Positions 5,894 to 7,483 of a stretch of 7,483 nt of DNA are shown here, one piece after another; position 1 is the first letter of the stretch, and every line of letters starts with the position of its first letter. The DNA is from Dehalococcoidia bacterium (GTDB lineage Bacteria > Chloroflexota > Dehalococcoidia > GIF9 > UBA5629). The position numbers were made by a program, and so were the translations under genes. The stretch lies in NCBI GenBank assembly GCA_028715025.1, contig JAQTLG010000078.1, positions 1 to 7,483 on the forward strand. Reading direction: 5' to 3'. The notes beneath the pieces are model-generated. The model was given only the letters and a program-made list of their open reading frames with translations. It did no database searches and was not told the DNA's origin.

Positions 5894-7198
5894 CTATTCT
5901 CCCAGCCTTACGATATTTTTGCCGTTCATTTCGCGGGTGGCGCCGCGGGCGTCGAAGACCAGACGCGCGCCGCGCGCTATTTTTACATAATCATAGGCGC
6001 TGTGGTCGGTGGCGATCAATACGCAGTCGTACGATTTGAGCGAGCCGTAATCGAGCTTTACTGCGGCCTGCGGGCCGTCGGGCAGCAGTATCTGCGGGAC
6101 GTACGGATCGTGGTAGTCCACGCGGGCGCCCCGCTTCTGCAGTATGGCGATGAGCTTGACGCAGGGCGAGGCATGCACGTCCGCCACGTCCTTTTTATAG
6201 GCCGCCCCCAGCACCAGTATCTTTGCGCCGCCCAGGCTGATGTCGCGGCTGTTGAGCGCCGCCGTGACCTGCGAGGCCACGTAGCCGGGCATGGACTCGT
6301 TGATGTCGGCCGCCAGCTCGATGAAACGCGTGTGGAAGTCGTACTCCAGCGCCTTGTCCGCCAGGTAGTAGGGGTCGAGCGGTATGCTGTGCCCGCCCGT
6401 GCCCGGCCCGGGGTAAAAGGGCATGTAGCCGAAGGGCTTGGAGGACGCCGCCCGTATCACCTCCCAGACGCTGATGCCCATCTTGTCGCAAAGCTGCGCC
6501 AGCTCGTTGACCAGCGCCACGTTCACACTCCTGAACACGTTCTCGAAGACCTTGGTCATCTCCGCCACCTCGGCGGAGGATACGGGCAGCACGGTATCGG
6601 CCACCCGGCTGTACAGCAGGCAGGCCAGGCGGGACGATTTCGCGTCGATCCCGCCCACTATTTTGGGTATCGATCTCATATCATGCGCGGCGCCGCCCGG
6701 GTCGGCCCTCCCGGGCGAGAAGGCCAGGAAGAAATCGCGCCCGGCCTTCAGTCCCGACCTCTCCAGTATGGGCAGCATCACCTCGCGCGTAGTGCCGGGG
6801 AAGGTGGTGCTCTCCAGCACCACGAGCTGCCCGTTCTTGAGATAGCGCGACACCTGCTCCGCCTCGTAGATGATGTGCGAGAGGTCGGGCTTGCGCGTGC
6901 GGGTGAGCGGCGTGGGCACGCAGACGCAGACGGCGTCGGCCTTTCTAAGCTGCGCATGGTCGGTGGTGGCTATGAGTTTGCGGGAGCGCACCAGTTTCCC
7001 CAGCAGCTTCTCATCCACGCCCGCTTTATAAGACCGCCCGCGGTTGACCAGGTCCACGCGCTTCTGCTGCAGGTCGATGCCCAGCACTTTGAACCCCGCG
7101 GACGCGAAGGCCGCCGCCAGCGGCAGGCCCACGTATCCCAGGCCTATGACGGCCACCGCCGCGGATTTATCACGTAATTTGCTCTCAAGCTGCGTCAT
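5894..7198 (-). CDS. wbpA: UDP-GlcNAc 6-dehydrogenase family protein (WbpA-like) with altered catalytic residues
   Basis: At 434 residues this is a full-length UDP-glucose/UDP-HexNAc dehydrogenase. Such enzymes oxidise C6 to the acid with two NAD, here presumably UDP-GlcNAc to UDP-GlcNAcA as the first step. Seen are the NAD site GLGYVGLP (19-26), VPTPL (94-98), ESTTFPGTT (129-137), EMTKVFEN (213-220) with Lys216 and Asn220, GPGTGGHSIPLDPYYL (264-279) with Asp275, and the C-terminal UDP-binding domain with GAAYKKDVADVHASP. Two key positions differ from the usual family sequence: the nucleophile Cys of GGHCIP is Ser271 (codon AGC, 6388-6386), and the Glu of SPER is Gly163. The rest of the fold looks intact, so this may be a divergent active enzyme, a partially active one, or one that depends on another dehydrogenase elsewhere. 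It is the first gene of the operon, behind a good promoter; the ribosome site is weak (GGGA, 6 bases before ATG). Confidence 0.9.
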   Translation of the reverse strand: MTQLESKLRDKSAAVAVIGLGYVGLPLAAAFASAGFKVLGIDLQQKRVDLVNRGRSYKAGVDEKLLGKLVRSRKLIATTDHAQLRKADAVCVCVPTPLTRTRKPDLSHIIYEAEQVSRYLKNGQLVVLESTTFPGTTREVMLPILERSGLKAGRDFFLAFSPGRADPGGAAHDMRSIPKIVGGIDAKSSRLACLLYSRVADTVLPVSSAEVAEMTKVFENVFRSVNVALVNELAQLCDKMGISVWEVIRAASSKPFGYMPFYPGPGTGGHSIPLDPYYLADKALEYDFHTRFIELAADINESMPGYVASQVTAALNSRDISLGGAKILVLGAAYKKDVADVHASPCVKLIAILQKRGARVDYHDPYVPQILLPDGPQAAVKLDYGSLKSYDCVLIATDHSAYDYVKIARGARLVFDARGATREMNGKNIVRLGE

Positions 7199-7212
7199 TC
7201 TATATCCCGGGA

Positions 7213-7224
7213 CCTCTTAAGAGG
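7213..7224. promoter_or_regulatory. 12-bp perfect palindrome in the wbpA leader, possible operator
   Basis: CCTCTTAAGAGG reads the same on both strands. It lies between the predicted -10 element and the wbpA ATG, close to where transcription would start, which is a classic repressor position. The AGAGG half is also a possible but distant ribosome site (14 bases). No regulator gene is present here to match it. Confidence 0.4.
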
Positions 7225-7235
7225 ACGTACGCGGT

Positions 7236-7264
7236 ATTTTATACGCAACGCAGGTAATAGACAA
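7236..7264 (-). promoter_or_regulatory. Promoter of the wbp operon
   Basis: On the minus strand TTGTCT (7264-7259) and TAAAAT (7241-7236) are separated by 17 bases, four and five matches to the sigma70 consensus. It lies about 40 bases before the wbpA ATG and after the repeat element, so it would drive the five tightly spaced downstream genes. Confidence 0.5.
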
Positions 7265-7284
7265 GTATCGGACATGAATAATCT

Positions 7285-7419
7285 GTCATTGCGAGTTTTT
7301 TACACCGTCATTGCGAGCGAAGCGAAGCAATCCTGTGTTCTGACCCATGGCGACAGCAGATTGCCACGTCGCCTTCGGCTCCTCGCAATGACGAGGGGTA
7401 TAAATGGCCTCGCAATGAC
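7285..7419. repeat. Nested palindromic intergenic repeat (GTCATTGCGAG family)
   Basis: The inner arms are 7307-7332 (GTCATTGCGAGCGAAGCGAA, then GCAATC) and 7359-7392 (GATTGC...CTCGCAATGAC), an imperfect inverted repeat around a 26-base loop. A second, outer pair, GTCATTGCGAG (7285-7295) and CTCGCAATGAC (7409-7419), encloses it. I know this kind of sequence as a dispersed non-coding repeat in many environmental bacterial genomes. The right arm contains a GCCTTCGGC mini-hairpin. Lying just after a gene end on the minus strand, it could also end transcription from upstream. Confidence 0.8.
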
Positions 7420-7429
7420 TACGCAGCCG

Positions 7430-7483
7430 CTATTCCCTTCGATACGCCACGAAAAACGCCGCCAGCACGCTCATGACCGCCAC
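7430..7483 (-). CDS. C-terminal 17 codons of a membrane or membrane-anchored protein (fragment)
   Basis: Reading leftward from the window edge, the minus strand gives VAVMSVLAAFFVAYRRE and then TAG (7432-7430). A hydrophobic run followed by Tyr-Arg-Arg-Glu at the very end looks like a last transmembrane helix with a positive cytoplasmic tail. It could belong to a flippase, a glycosyltransferase or a tail-anchored surface protein; too little is present to choose. No other frame fits as well, but a stretch this short could be chance. Confidence 0.4.
   Translation of the reverse strand: MAVMSVLAAFFVAYRRE

Noticed and set aside
5792..7177. 461-codon open frame on the plus strand opposite wbpA
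   Set aside because: It is rich in His, Arg, Gly and Val as expected from the complement of a GC-rich gene; the minus strand carries all the dehydrogenase motifs.
7285..7419. CRISPR array
   Set aside because: The repeated units are inverted rather than direct and have no regular spacers.

Overview
The window reads as a piece of a moderately GC-rich bacterial chromosome. It holds the end of a phage-tail-like gene, a small lipoprotein gene, and a compact minus-strand operon for a diacetamido-uronic acid nucleotide sugar. The organism cannot be named from sequence alone. Three things make an environmental Chloroflexi (Dehalococcoidia-like) or similar genome a reasonable but weak guess: the GCGAGCGAAGCGAAGCAATC-type intergenic palindrome, the antitoxin with a GDPDSGLVLR motif, and the gp37-like tail protein.

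Layout, left to right. Positions 3-935 (+) are the 3' part of a modular protein: a concanavalin/LamG-like domain, a proline hinge, and a C-terminal domain resembling phage tail or baseplate proteins. A near-consensus promoter (966-994) then leads into a short gene for a predicted lipoprotein (about 1036-1539, +). That gene lacks any ordinary in-frame start codon upstream of its signal peptide. Its last 17 bp overlap, tail to tail, the end of the minus-strand operon.

The operon is transcribed from about 7230 to 1523 on the minus strand. Its order is WbpA-like nucleotide-sugar 6-dehydrogenase (7198-5894), WbpB oxidoreductase fused to WbpD N-acetyltransferase and a zinc ribbon (5893-4295), WbpE aminotransferase (4298-3162), a RelE/ParE-type toxin-antitoxin pair (3083-2648), and a non-hydrolysing UDP-GlcNAc 2-epimerase of WbpI type (2644-1523). 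By family knowledge these are all the activities of the UDP-GlcNAc to UDP-ManNAc(3NAc)A pathway, roughly in reaction order. The product would feed a surface polysaccharide or protein glycan. Junctions are tight: 0 bp, a 4-bp ATGA overlap, and 3 bp between toxin and epimerase.

The right end (7199-7483) carries the operon promoter, a 12-bp perfect palindrome, a nested inverted repeat of a dispersed intergenic family, and the last 17 codons of another minus-strand gene that ends in a hydrophobic segment and a basic tail.

The most notable oddities are these. The dehydrogenase has Ser where the family has its catalytic Cys, and Gly in place of the SPE glutamate. A low-complexity hexanucleotide repeat is inserted in frame at variable loops of two operon genes. 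The toxin-antitoxin module sits inside the operon. The lipoprotein has no visible start codon.
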